Positions 11,106 to 24,334 of a stretch of DNA of 64,000 nucleotides are shown piece by piece; within the stretch, counting starts at the first letter, position 1; each line of letters begins with the position of its first letter. Source of the stretch: Lottia gigantea. Lineage: Eukaryota; Mollusca; Gastropoda; Lottiidae. Both the position numbers and the translations under genes were made by a program. The stretch is from the NCBI RefSeq assembly GCF_000327385.1, contig NW_008710049.1:1146504-1210503 (forward strand), in the 5' to 3' direction. The notes under the pieces were generated by a model. That model was not told where the DNA came from. It saw only the letters and a list, made by a program, of their open reading frames with translations, and made no database searches.

Positions 11106-14100
11106 GACTAGATGCTTTTAAAGAAATACTCGAGATTTTACGTATCATTATTAACTTATCTTATTAAGTTCCGACAAGGGAGACAGTAATTCCACCTTAT
11201 CGTCTGTTGATGTTTCTAAACATGCTAATTTTAAGTGCTAACTGAAAGTCCCCGAGGATTTTCAACAAGTAAGGATAAGTATCACCTTTTCGGTATTAGA
11301 ATAGGAGAGGTGAATCAGGAATACATACTAATCACTCTAATCGCATTTTAGTTCAACAGGTTTTTCATTGATGTGAAGTGTAAGCATCAAATGTTGCCCC
11401 AAAAAGTTCACTATTGCAACCTGAAGCGAAGTCAATTCAATTTGGATCTTCAAATAATGAAAAATCTTGGGTCCTGTCGTTTTTCTTTAGACTGATCTAT
11501 TTGTGGTAAAACATGGTATCATTTTGCTTTTCTAAATTAGTAGGTAATTAGTCCTATTTGGTCTCAGAAACACGATATTTTACTACCTTAGACCACGAAA
11601 AATGGATTTAAAATCTAAAACATTCACTTGATATGAATCCGTCAATTGGGTATATTTTTGATTAATGTATTTTGATAGCTTGAAAATCTGATCGGAAAGT
11701 AACTAGATTAGTGCCAATAATGGTCTTGTGGTCATGTCGACCCAATAATCTTTCCAACTCTAGATATATATTATATTTCGTTTAGTTTTTGATCTCTGAC
11801 ATAGTTAACTGTTGACAATCTATATATTAAGGCAAGCGCAAATTGTTAGATTAGCTTATGGAATCATTTCAAGTCACTGCAGTGTTATGGTCGTATATTC
11901 AACTTTGATATTACACATTATTTTATCTTGTGAATATGATATACATAAGTTCAAGCACGTGGAATGATTTGTAAGGAATAAGCCCTATGTTATTCAAGTG
12001 ATGCCCATATATTCGTACATAGACAATCATGTATTTGCTAATCGACAACAAAAGGGATGTCGAGTGGACAAAGCCAGTCGTAGAAAAGCATCAGGAGTTC
12101 TGAAAGGGTGAGCATCAAAGTTAATTCCAGAATGCTGAAATTGTATTCAGAGCGCTTTACAATAAATTTTATTATTTAATGAGTTAAATAAAGGTATCCT
12201 GATGTTGTTCCAGTATTCCCCAGGTTTACAGAAATATTAACACTATCGAGTTGTCTGATTTATAACTATAGTTGTGTCACCATAACGATTTAGATAAGAA
12301 ATCACATTAACAGCATTTAAAGCTTTCTCCAGACCAGAAAATCACCATAATGTTTATCATCTGAATCTTGATTGTGCCTTGACACTAACTCGACTTACTC
12401 AACGACATTTAAGCTCTAGTTTAATGGGATAAATGATCGGCCATACCGCTTCATAGAGTCCATCAGTACCAGATATATTCTATATTCTGGCTAACACAGT
12501 GAGACATGAAACTTTTCCTGCATTTATTTTGGCATATTACAGGTTTTTAAACATCTATCTGTGTGGGAACTCCCTAGTTCATGGAGTTTTGCATCCGAAA
12601 CGTTTAAGACGCCATCCTTTCAATTGACCTCGGATGTCCATTGATTTGGTCTTTAAATTTGAATGTAACAATATTTATTTAACAGTGGGATAATTTGTGA
12701 TCCCAACAGGATTTCAGTTTTACAGAAAACCCAGGAAGAAAGGGTTGTTGGCATTTGTTGCATCTTAATCCATTAACGGAGGTACTTCTTCTCTTCTAAT
12801 CGTTCATGTATAGAATGATAAGACCAATACCTCAGTTCCATCGGTAAATCCCAAGTAGGAATAGTATAGTAGGTAATAATAGGTTGTTGCAAGAAGAGAT
12901 ATCGCTATACTGAGCATCATCTATAAAACGTCAGTTCGCAGAGAGTTCAAAACACAAATTATATCTACTCTGGTAACACAAGTAGTAACATAGGGTTCCC
13001 GAAGAAATTTGCATGTCAGAAGTGTCCAAATATCCAGACATGATAAAAAAAAAAAGTATTCTAATGTTGAGCAACTTTAAGTTTAGCTTGGCTATATAGT
13101 CTGTGATTGGTGGTTAATAGATATTAATAAGCTTTCAATGACTCGTCTGAACTCTTATTTGATAGGTTGTCAACTACTGGACAGTCTTCAGTCTACATTG
13201 CTACCTACAACTGACAGAGGTGACTGTTGATTAATAATGCCCCACATTTAATTCTCGTGATTGCTTTCTTTTTGAATTTGTTTTATTATACAAACATAAT
13301 ATGCAAAAACGTGTAAAAATAAAAATTCTTGTATGAATTGGGTTACCCAGTTTTTTTTCTATTGAATTATAAAACTGTAACTTATTGTTTGATCAATCTT
13401 GTACAGTGACTAAGTCAATGGAGATGATTCCGAGCGATGAAGGCTGACAATGATCTTGCTAATAAATATAACTCATATGTCGAACACAGGTTGTGTTTCC
13501 ACCATACCTAATTTGTGGTTCTGTTCTTTGAACTAACTCGAGATGTGATAATAAATAAATTAATTGACGGTTGCCTCCCTTAAAGATGGCTAAATTAGTA
13601 CCCTTTGCCGGGGTCCGTTTAATCTACATATACATTTAACTACACGTGGTTGTTTCCTATTTCACGTAGTGGTATTATTCTTATAAAGTGTGATTAAGGT
13701 CTTAGTCATGATGCGTTATTGGTCATTTTGCAGCTTATAACGTCACAATACGGCAACCCGACAAACAGACAGTCTTTAATCGGCGGAAACAAGCTCGTCA
13801 TTTTATATCTGGGCTTGTAAAGATTTAAACTTAGAAATAGTTATTACTTTAATAATGACAAGAACTAGTCTTTATATCAGATTCCTGACCCCCGTGAGGT
13901 TGTCAGACACATAAAATAAATAATTTACTAGTAAATTGACTATATCATATATTTAAATACAATAACGACCACGATCACTTCAAAGATAGACAATATAATT
14001 GCTTTCTTCTTTTTTTGAAATCTGTTCGTAGTTTGTTGAAATATGTGTGAAATTTTTACTATACAATCCGTTCAACTCTAAAATGTTTATTCGTCGCCAT

Positions 14101-17100
14101 AAATGTGCATCGGGAAAAAATTTACATCTTGTGGTCTTTGCACTCCAATTTACGGTACAGAACAGTAAGCGTGAAACATCATTTTATCATTGAAAAATAC
14201 ATGACGTTTAAGAAATCGTTCAAAACCATAGAACTAAGAGGATTAAATAGTAGTTATATCATAAAGTAGTCAGCAGGGTCTGCTTAATCCAGACAATTAC
14301 GTATTATATCATAGGACGCCTATTGAGATAATCCAGGTCAAGCCAACTCACAATATACGCCCGAGAATTCCACCTTAGTGAGAGCCAGAGCTTTTGCTAA
14401 CAGCTAATCAGATCATCTGCGAATCACAATCAAATAAAAAGTTACAAACCATCTAGGATATTAACCTTAGAAATGTCAACAGATGTGGGAGCAATTTATG
14501 CATCATATTTCTCTCACGTTTATCATGTTATGGAAATAATCTTAAAATGAAATTGCTTGTCTAACCCAATTACACTGAACAAGAAGGCTTGCAGTACAAG
14601 GCAAGGGTCAGTATTAAACATATCAGATTTTGATGGATGGGCATTTAAAGAATACATTATTAGATTGATTGAAAATAATACATACTACACAATTTTCATT
14701 GCTAGCATGTTGAGTCATACAAGAAACACAAGCATTTTCCAACTTGACATAAAAACATAGATTTTGAGAAATTTACGCAGCCTTTTCCTTTAATAATGTT
14801 CAAATGAAAGTCACATTCTTGGGTTATCTTGGCCATAAATTATATATTATAAATCCCGTAGTTAATCGAGAAAGCATCTGGTCGGCGGGAATATATGGTT
14901 TCCACCGTGTATCTATTTTACATCGAAGAAATGTAAATAAAATTAGAGCCAGATTCCATCTTATTTTAAACATGTCAGAAATATTAAAGACGAACATATC
15001 ATGTTACTTGTTTCCAATCGCCCTAGGTATCCAATCTGAAAACATATTTTGGTATGTTCCATAACAGGTAGATCTGACATGAAGCCTAACGTGCACCATG
15101 TATGACTATAAAGATGAACAAGTCAACAGGGTAAGAGGGTATTGACAGGTATTTACATGGTTTTTATTGTTCTGGTTACACAAAGTATCCAATGTAACAA
15201 AGTAACTTGGTCGCCATGTTATATGTAATGCTCTAGTGTACTAGTCCAAATTGAAGACTTGTAATAAATTGGCAAGATCAATGTATAAATATACAAAATA
15301 TCTTGGATGGTGCCTAATATTCCCCACAAGAACAGCATTAAAATCCCACATCCGTCATGGTATGGTATTGTAATGTGATCCACATTGACTATTGATGTAA
15401 TGTTTCCGATTTAACATATCGAGATAAATTATGAGATTACTGTCAAATATTTCCTGAAGCCAAGTTACCAGACAATTCCAAATGATTTTAAAATATCGTG
15501 TATTTGACATAAGAGAGAAGTCTGTCTGTAAGAAAATACATAGGACCATGTAAGGACAATTTGTAAGAAGTTGGTAAACCATATTATTTTATTTCTTTTA
15601 GGCTATCTGGATACCTTTGTCAATTATTGATAAAGAGGCTAACAACAATTATTCACGAAGATAACTGTAGCTAATATTGCACATCATACCTACAAACATT
15701 TGATAACTAGACAAAATGATTCCTTGATTAATTGACAATTCAAGGGCAAGGTCTCGTGACGTTGAGATCTTCAAACCTTGTCTCGCCAACATAATGTATT
15801 CAACATGATTCAAATCCAGAAACTGTTACTATCAAAATCATTTGAAAATGTGTTTTTTAGGAGAGAATAGATTGTGATTTGGAATTCATCCTACTTAGAA
15901 AAAGGTCACAGCCCTATTTTAACGACCGGGGCAAGGAGACCTCAAGAAACGGGTAATCTTTAACATCTTGGAAATACTCGACGCACTATTTTAAATATTA
16001 TGACATCTTGAATATGGGTTGGCAAATGTTTTGGAATGGCTTTGGAATTTTTCACAACATGCAACCATAAGATTTATTGAGCTTTACAATTGCATATAGT
16101 ACACACGACAAACCATTTCTTCCAAGTAAGATAGATATCTTTACATGTGTGTAGGTTCATTAAAATTCTATACAGACATTAACAAATTATGTTAATGACT
16201 ATTACATAATTATTATCATTATGGTTTTATTGTGCAGACTGAATAATGTAATTAGCACAGCGGTGATATTCAGTTTGAACAGCAAAACAGGCATCTCCAA
16301 TTTTAAACCTAAGTCCAAAGTTACGTCAATTGTAAAGCATTTGTACTTAAATGAATATTATTTGAAGCCACTGTTTTTGTTTCAATAATATTTCACCGAA
16401 AATCAGTTTAGAAAAGGAAAAATGATATTCTGTAAAGTTACAGGCGATTCATTAACCCAAGAAAACTTAAACTTAAACCATAAAACTTGCTGCAATGTCA
16501 TTATCCCAGAAAGGTTCGCCAGAGCATCTCGCAGGCGTAATTAGGCGGAGGTAAAACTCCATTTTGATTGATTAGCACGGTAAAAAATAGGAACATAAAA
16601 CTCCACTTCAATTATATTATAAATATTTATTGGACTGCATTATTACGGAATATATAAAATATATATTGAAGTTGGCAGTAGAATGCCATTAGCCTGCCAT
16701 TGCTCACTAATTTTGAACATGAAATGCAGAACATTAAATAACATAACTGTGTGTGGTAGAGTGAAAACAGCCATACTACTTGAATATAATTCGCATTAAC
16801 ATAGGTTTTAAAGGTAGTACCAATCCTCCGGTATATCAGATGTACCAAAACATTCGAGTGTAGAGAAACTGTATACTTTTCATCAACTGAAACCTTCATA
16901 CGATAACTTCTGGGCGTAACTTTTACCTTTCGAGAGGTAGGCTCTCTTTAATTACAAGCGTATCTTTATTGATATCGTAATTATTTAATATTTACAGATG
17001 TGCTGACGCCATGAATGTTCTATTTCTACAATATCTATGAATCGAAAACAAATCTCATGTATAAATTTTTAAAATCTGGAAAAACGTCTCTGATTATATA

Positions 17101-17339
17101 GAATCTAACCAGCTATTAACTTTAACATTATGTATTAGTTCAGAAGTTCACTGCACTCTTTATCTGTTTGTTTGAGAGGAGGCAGATGTTTATTGGAATT
17201 ACCTCAGATTAATACCAGAAAACAAGATACATCAGGCCTGATCACTGAATAAATATCAAAATAAATTGGCAGAGACAAAATTAAGGAAAATGCATGAAAA
17301 AGATGACAGTTAAAGTTGGAAGGACTATGGAAATATTAA

Positions 17340-17640
17340 ACCAAGTACTAACGATCCGAACCGCAAAACGAAACCAAAAATCAACATATTGAGAAAATGG
17401 GAAAATTTGATGACGAGAAACATGGTACATCAACGGATAGGGACCTTGTTGCAGATATTATTGATCTACAATGACGCAATCAACCTTATGGAATCCGGCC
17501 TCGCCATTTAGCTCCTGAGATTAAGGATCATTTTAAATCTGCAAATATGATCATGCATATGAGATATTAGCCTGAAACTTGCTTGCTCTATAGCCCGTAA
17601 CACCGGATTGCGACCATCTGAGATCTTCGGCAATTAATAA
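17340..17640 (+). pseudogene. Decayed coding remnant, probably of a mobile element
   Basis: One short stretch of the plus strand reads like protein (RPRHLAPEIKDHFKS around 17490-17540) in a locally more GC-rich patch, but the region as a whole is clearly broken several times. I cannot name the family; it may be from an integrase- or transposase-bearing element and is treated as a fossil. It lies inside receptor intron 1. Confidence 0.3.
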
Positions 17641-20600
17641 TGTAACAGGTTGCTGGCAATTGAAAAAAAAAACAATACAAACTCCGTAAAAAAATATAAA
17701 TTCTAAATCAGTCGTCCTATGCGACCATAATAATTTCCCACGGCGCACCAAGAACGACTATTACTACGCACTCAAGGTGTTTCATTGTCGACAATGGTGA
17801 CCACGATGTCTTGCGATTCTAGCAAGCTAATACAACGCTTACGGAGACTTTAAGTCAACTTTCTTTCACTGTATCAGCACCGTAATTGAAATTTTGGATG
17901 GTTATCTGCTGGTGTAGTCATTTAGCACGAATCTTTTCATTTCCGCAATTATGAGGAGGCTTCTTACTCCAGATGCACAAAATGCTTTCCTACCGGTAAA
18001 AACGAAGCATTATCATCTTACCCTTTATGTGTTAGTGTAAGTCTACAATTCATTCATATATTTGGCAGCTGTGTTTTGATTAAATCGACAATGAAAATTG
18101 TGGTAACATTTCAACCTTCCTGAACGCGCTTTAGCATTAATCTAGAATACGATAGCCTATTTTCAATATCAATAATATTGATTAAATTGTATATTTGCGA
18201 GTTTCGATTAATTATATATTTTTATTGAAAATATCATCAAAATAAAAGGTAAGAAAAATAAAAACGAAAGTAGCGAATATCTAGAGGAAGAATCGCAGAC
18301 GAACGTTAATGATGATTTTATGTGGTTTCTTTTTTCAGATAATTTTAAAAGATATCTAAAATCTGACATTTTCCTTCTTTCCTTCACAAACATTCAATTA
18401 TCATATCAGTTCTGTATCCGGAGATATAGGAAAATACAAGTTAGTTTTTTCTTCAAGAGTTTCTATTCCTTATTTTGAAAATTTATCATAACCTTTGAAG
18501 AAAATGGTATTTTTATTTCCAAATTGCAATTTTCCTACTAGAAAAGGGGTGAAACTTCTAGATAACATAATTAGAATGAGTGGCGTTTGTCTCATTCATT
18601 GTGCTGAAACCTCACTTTGCTGAGGAAAAGATATTCCCTGTTTCAGAGCCTTGAGTTTACTATTCTTCAGGTCTCAAACATACTGAGTTAAACCAGCAAA
18701 ATATTTAGGAAAGTCAAAGCACCTGATATCCAGATATAAAGATTCAGATGTATGCAACATGAGGTGGTGGATGCCTAATCTGAGAATCGCAACCCATAGG
18801 GATATCGACCCCGTGGGAAAGTCAAGCCTAGACACTATCGATCCTTACAGTGACACTTTCAGAGATCTTCAAATTAGCTTATTTCAGCTAAAGTTAAACA
18901 TATGTGCAATCAACGGAAGCTATACGAAGGCAAATAGGGTTGATCCATTATAACAACTGTACAATGCCTCATTCCCAAATGACACACGTATCTTGAAACG
19001 TAGACTAGTTAACAGATCTGGTAAACGATACAGAAGGTAGTTAAACACGTTTCTTAATCATTAGTTTTTACAACAGATATAAAACTTATAGTAATTGTTA
19101 TTTATTTCATTACCGCCAGACTGTTTTATACTCTTAAAATCTGTCACAAATAATGGTGGTAAGTTTTATTTCTGTGTATTCATTTCAACTCATTTTACAG
19201 ATAAGTGTACAAAGTTTGAATTCGAAGTAACGAAAGCTTTTTAATGGGAGCTGCAATAAACAATTTTATTATCATGTATTCCAATCCTACAACAGAGACA
19301 TAGTTGTACCACACACAGTTCTCTGTGTATATCAGTATCCATATTTGATCTAAATTGATGTAATAAATAGTTATGGTTGTGTATTACAACCAGAAACCAG
19401 GGATGTGGGGTGAAATGCTAACATATTGTGCTAGTAATGATATTTCATGATCTCTATTAAAAATTCTAGGCTTTTTTCTCATTAAATTTGATCGTATTGC
19501 ACAAAAATCTCACTAATGCTTTGAACTTCTGAAATAATAATGTATTTCTATTAATTGGCTTTTAAATCTGAAATAGCTACTGTTATAAATACATAGAATC
19601 ATGTCGTTGTATACTCATATGTAGTCTGACGCTTGATGAACAATACTGGAAGACATAATGAACAGCAACAAAGTTCTCCTTGGTTGAAAGAGTTGATATG
19701 ACTTTTATGGCCATGTAGTATTACTTTCTACAATATATTTGTTGTCACATGATTTGAAAGTCAAGTTCTTCATCAGTGCAGCTGGTTAAGAATCATGTAC
19801 AGTTTCATGGAGTTCGCAGAACAGGAATGATGAGACAGGAACGAGAAAATTAGTAAATTGTCTTAGTTCGCATTAACGTCTCTATTAAGATTTTGAAATT
19901 TGTGATTTTGTCATTTCTCAAAAACATTTGATTGATTGTTTATTTCTATGAAAGTTTGATTAACAATAGTAATGTCGACAGTAATTATATTTCTCAGAGG
20001 AAAGGACTGATCTATTATGTTTATATCAAGGTTCGGGTATAGGCAGAAAGTATTTGTCAAACCTTTACTAGTAATGCAGGTCCGAAGGTTGTAAAGATCA
20101 CCCGATATTTGAAGGCTTACGTTACAATTTTGGTATGGCGTTGCGCGTTCTCATAATCCAAAATCTGGATCAGAACAGTAGGACGTAAAATACCCATAAA
20201 GCCCATTATAAAGAAAAGTCTACAATTAGACTTGATTATTCCTTGAAGAGGTGGAATATAAAAGTGACGTGTATTATTAGAAATAAATGAAATAATAAGC
20301 AATCTAATGAATGAATTATCATTATCTTGGCTAGTTATCAAAATCCGCTAACCGACATATCAGACAGCTACAACAAATAATTAGATCCTCTCGTATTTTT
20401 TATGCATTTTCCCATTACTGAGATTATCATAAACAAGGTTTTAAATAAGACAGTTGAACGAGTGGGTAGACCGAAATACACAATGAATTACCGAAAATGG
20501 TTGCAATGGTTTAATGGTGAAGAGATAGAACTATACTATTACTGTTCTATTAATGTTTATAGGTAAAAGAAAAACTTAAGTACCGAAGTAAGAATGAATC

Positions 20601-20781
20601 ATTTTCACTATAACTGCATTAAGAGTTAAGTGTATAATAATCACATTTAGTCTGAACCAGATATCTAATATTCAGTAAATCACATGATATTGGTTTATTC
20701 TATTCTCATCAAATTTGAGATATAAGGCCTTTTAAAATTGATCGAAACTTTTAATTAAGATATTAAAACTTCAAGACTTAC

Positions 20782-21221
20782 CTGTCAATGGCAATAGCCA
20801 TAAAGGTAAAAACGCTGACACTGATTGTACATGGCGATATAAACATTGAAAATTTACAATAGTCTTCACCAAACCACCAATTCTGATAGAGCACAAACAA
20901 AAAGTTAAACAAGGTATTGAGAATAGAGATCATCGCATCGGCAACGGCCAAATTAACCAAAAAATAATTTGTTACCGTCCGCATTCGTTTATGGGCTAAT
21001 ACAATCCAGATAACTATGATGTTGCCACCAGCCGCAACTATTATAATCACTACAAATAACGTTATGAATATCAGTTGTTGCCACCATGGCAAATTGTAGT
21101 CGTTTATAATCACTGTGGTATTCTCTTGTGCTGTTGTTGTATTGTTCAATCCGCTAGTTGCCATAGTGGTTGTATTCATGCCTTGTTTTATCAACGATAA
21201 CGCTATAGCAGTACTATCCAT
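20782..21221 (-). CDS. TACR-like: Tachykinin receptor, coding exon 1 (N-terminus, TM1-TM3)
   Basis: 440 nt encoding 146 codons plus two bases of Arg147, then a perfect GTAAGT donor. The start is the first ATG in frame after a stop near 21333; a longer frame upstream has no ATG. The extracellular N-terminus carries sequons at Asn16, Asn26, Asn27 and Asn34. TM1 (about 46-72) has the GN motif with Asn67; TM2 (about 83-108) has LAVAD with Asp95; ECL1 has WWFG; Cys122 in DYCKF is the disulfide partner of Cys202 in exon 2; TM3 ends AIAIDR, completed by exon 2 to DRYMAIIHP. No signal peptide is evident, usual for this family. Paired with exon 2 in phase, this is a receptor of the tachykinin/neurokinin type; orthology within the group (TkR86C-like or TkR99D-like) cannot be settled from half the protein. 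Confidence 0.94.
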
Positions 21222-21271
21222 TCTGATGAAATTATTCGAATATCGGTTTGTTCCCTTTTCCAAGTCTGATA

Positions 21272-21313
21272 CTATGATAAGATTTTTTCGTGTTGAAACC
21301 CTACTGATGGCAT
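21272..21313 (-). promoter_or_regulatory. Short upstream ORF in the receptor 5' leader
   Basis: An ATG at 21313 (minus) opens a 13-codon frame (MPSVGFQHEKILS) ending in TAG about 50 nt before the receptor ATG. If the mRNA starts upstream of it, this uORF could dampen translation. A possible leader splice acceptor (TACATTTGCAG, exon starting about 21337) lies just upstream, so the ATG exon may begin there. Confidence 0.35.
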
Positions 21314-21337
21314 CTGAATGATTAGATAGTTTTCAGT

Positions 21338-22678
21338 CTGCAAATGTATATAAATTTGAAGCATCTATGATAGTAAAGAATTGTTCCGGATGTCTCCAAA
21401 TGAAATGAAAAGTACAATTTAATTCTAGTATATAATTGTCGGCCTACACTGCCGTGTATTTGTACGGCTTTCAGAACTACCGAGTACTTTATACAATCTG
21501 TTAACTACCAACTTCCGGTTTTGCACGATGTTTCAATCAAAGTGAATCAATTCCTTTTTTCTAAATCTTTACAAGTTTGCACAATGCATTATTATCTAAT
21601 GAATCATTGAGATTCTCTTGACTTATAAATTCTGTTTGCTGAACACTTAATAGATTATGTTTCTTGACTTTTCTTGACTTGAAACCCTTGTCGAAGGAAA
21701 TATCCAGTCACTCTACTTCACCGATTGGAGATCACAGTGTTCACTGACCTTTACAAGCTTTATACCACTTTTATATAATATGTACATCAAAGTTGTTCCC
21801 TGAAAAAATCGAATCACTTCATTATTTATAAGAGCACTAAAACGTTAATAATTAAAAACGTTTAAATTTCAGAGTAAAATGTTTCTATAGCTTTCAGGTC
21901 CTAGTTACAAATGGTCAGGACTTTTTTTTTACAATTGAAAGTGCCAACTATACAAGTATCAAACAAAGCTGAATACTCAAGAAGTTGTAAACCCCACAAA
22001 ATTCAAATTAATTATCTGCCAGGCGTTATTTTACCTCCAATTTCACAGCTTCAAATAGTTCATAACAATTTTAATTAAACCTTTCACTTTCTGCGTGTGA
22101 TTTTAATAGATAAGAATTGTGTAATGATGTAAAAGTAAACATGTAGTTTAAAATCAGAACCAATCCCCAGACTGTTTTAATCAGGCTTGAAAGTTTTAGC
22201 TGAAAAAAACGTTAATGACTGAGAATGGTTCTAAAAGTTTCACAGCTAGCAGAATTCCGTGAAGCCGGAAAATATATTCGACGATGCTGTTTTCAACTTT
22301 GTCACGTTCCGGACAATGCCAGTTCGTCGATGACGTTAGGTATGAAAGTACTCAACGACACTATATTTTTTGCTGGATGTTCTCTGTATGACATCAGTTT
22401 TTCAGCGCCATTGATTGCGCCTGATTGTTGTATGTTGACTTTTTTCTTTGATAACCGTAAGGCGATTATAGAATAATTTTCTAATTATTCTGAAAAGTTT
22501 GACCACTCTTGATATAAGTAATATAAGTTATGTTCGAGAACATTTAAAAAAAATCACTTATTTGATGTAAAATTTGAAAGACTCACTGCACTGTTCACGT
22601 CACTCCGATAATAAACACACTCCGAATCACACTAAAGAGCTTATGGTTTTTAAAAGAGTATCAAAGAAGACACAGAAG
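21338..22678 (-). other. Receptor upstream region; no supported gene
   Basis: Holds the likely promoter or a first leader intron of the receptor. A TATATAAAAG element lies on the minus strand at 21777-21768, about 550 bp before the ATG, but nothing proves its use. The interval 22225-22476 is locally GC-richer and open on both strands (plus: ATG, 83 codons; minus: about 50 codons ending in TGA near 22305). Neither has a family match, and the signal may mark an exon of unknown strand. Confidence 0.3.
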
Positions 22679-22859
22679 TCATTCCAATCGCCAGTACAAT
22701 ATAGTCACCACTGATTCCATGTAATCTGTGAACATTGTAGAGTAGACACACGCCGCCTCCAACTCACGCTCCACTTCTCTCTGATTAGTAAGGTCGTGAT
22801 AATCACCAGTTGCAGATAGAATATCGTTTTCTTTACCATCAAATAGCCCCATAAATATC
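22679..22859 (-). CDS. Candidate terminal exon of an unrecognised gene
   Basis: On the minus strand a strong acceptor (ATTTTCTTTTCCAG) is followed by one base and 59 codons to TGA. The peptide begins IFMGLFDGKENDILSATG and continues with an acidic, helix-like stretch (REVERELEAACVYSTMFTDY) to the end at LYWRLE. Local GC is clearly above the surroundings. The FMGLFDG start recalls the FGVFDG signature of PP2C-like phosphatases, but the following HGG-type residues are absent, so I do not assign it. A second frame across the same bases is also open, which weakens the call. It would lie just upstream of the receptor, same strand. The exon at 24171-24334 cannot be its direct neighbour, because the join would create a TAG. 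Confidence 0.35.
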
Positions 22860-23768
22860 CTGGAAAAGAAAATTACGTGGATAAATAATGTAAACCCTGA
22901 TGAATTTAGAACAAAAATGGTTTTTCCGTGTGATTAGACAACCAGATTGACTGATTACCATTTCTGAATCCTTTCGTTCGTTTTAATATTAATTCCTTTT
23001 AAGTTGTCACAAAAGGAAGCGATTTGGAAATCCGAGGAGATATTTCACGGTACCTACAAGATTGAAAAATAAATTGAAAAGGTAAAAACAATCCATAAAA
23101 TATATTTTGGAGAGAAATTGTCGGTGTAAAACTTAATTAAACTTCAAGAAGAAAAATGTAAAGAATGTGTGTGTTGAAAAACATAAAACGATTTTCAGGC
23201 AACTTCCTGGAATATCCGAGAGATTTATTTATGTTTCTTATAAGGCTATGAAATGAAATCGAGTGAAATCACATGAAATCAAGTGTAATTCAGCTTTTTT
23301 CTGTTCTGCGCCTTACTAACCCTGATCAAATGGGTTTTTTTATCCTGTTGTTCTATTACGATCAAAAAATGAAGTGGCACGAAGTTTTCGTTGTTCGCTG
23401 TGCTCTGCAACTTCCAAGATTAATGAAAATAAATTTTTGTTATTATTATTTCTCAAGAAATGAGAATTTTACGAGAAATTCTATTGTTCCGGGCTTTTTG
23501 GACTATTGAAACAAAACGGATTTAATGTGGTTAAAGGCTTGAAATATAATTTGGCTCTATACTTGTAGGTAATCATTTACACCCTTTGTCATACCTTAAT
23601 ATACGAGAAAGCAGATGAACTACCATATTTCATCGTTGAAAAACAAACCACCTCGATCCAAATTCGTTGGTGTTTTCTGTGTTTTAATAACAGGTTATCA
23701 ACAACCCCCACCCCCACTTCCAAGCCTGCCAAAAAAGATATGGGACTAAAAAAAAGGCCATTTTGAAA

Positions 23769-23917
23769 ATGAAATGAAATGAATGGAGTTTTACGTCCTA
23801 CTTTTCTGCACCAGGTGGGCTAATGAAGACGGGCAACATGGGATGAGGGAAATTTTGCCAGGACAGAGGCATTAGCCTGCTCTTTTTCGATTTCCAACTG
23901 TCGAGGGATCTTTAAAG
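23769..23917 (-). mobile_element. Inverted 3' fragment of the tRNA-derived SINE
   Basis: Reading the minus strand gives CCCTCGACAGTTGGAAATC, AAGAGCAGGCTAATGCC, CTTCATTAGCCCACCTGG, AGTAGGACGTAAAACTCC and a TTCATTTCATTTCATTT tail. This matches the 3' half of the copy at 7471-7800. The tRNA-like head is missing, the usual 5' truncation of a retroposed SINE. Confidence 0.85.
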
Positions 23918-24170
23918 GCTATTTTGAAGGCGAAAGGTAAATTATGAACAAGTTCACCAACAAATATCATAAGTTTTATCTTAGACGAAAACATCCCAGT
24001 AGGCGTATAGTTAGCGAAACCATTATTTCCATGTCTTATTAAAAGTGAATAGAACGACAAATAAATCATAAAACTAATATTATATCTTTAATATAAGCAT
24101 CAGATACAGTGGAATAGAAACTGACTAGGGAATACAGTTGTCAATATACATATTGCTGTTAATAACTTAC

Positions 24171-24334
24171 TAGTATTTTACACCAGATTGAGGTATCGCC
24201 TTTTCTTCTGAACTGACACAATTCTTTACTAACAAGTGCAGATTTTCTGCCAAAATGACAGAACTAGAACACAGAGCTTTTACGTGGATCAAATGACACA
24301 TCAAAATAACAGATTCAGAAACTGCACTATCCTG
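24171..24334 (-). CDS. Candidate exon of an unrecognised gene
   Basis: On the minus strand, an acceptor ATTACCTTATCCAG opens a frame of 54 codons plus two bases up to a full-consensus GTAAGT donor. The peptide starts QDSAVSESVILMCHLIHV and contains SVILAENLHLLVKNCVSSEE, an amphipathic-helix pattern such as in helical-repeat proteins, but I recognise no family. Reading on through the donor gives an immediate TAG, so it could instead be a terminal exon ending GVKY. An 81-codon minus frame at 24542-24787 (no ATG, unidentified) lies just upstream and might belong with it. Open length alone is not significant at this base composition; the support is the splice sites and raised GC. Confidence 0.28.

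Larger units (their letters stand above)
5448..20781 (-). other. Intron 1 of the tachykinin receptor (15.3 kb)
   Basis: On the minus strand it runs from a GTAAGT donor (20781-20776) to a TTCCAG acceptor (5453-5448) and interrupts the Arg codon of the DRY motif in phase 2. It contains the SINE at 7471-7800, the duplicated repeat at 8094-8534, its relative at 9672-9822, a dispersed fragment near 11030 and a decayed coding remnant near 17340-17640. The remainder (5448-7470, 9823-11029, 11106-17339, 17641-20781) shows nothing I can support as a gene. ORFs of 60-90 codons there are at chance level and several lack an ATG. Confidence 0.85.

Noticed and set aside
23575-23690. Minus-strand candidate exon between CACAG and AAG|GTATGA
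   Set aside because: Its phase would create a stop with the exon at 24171-24334 and does not fit 22679-22859.
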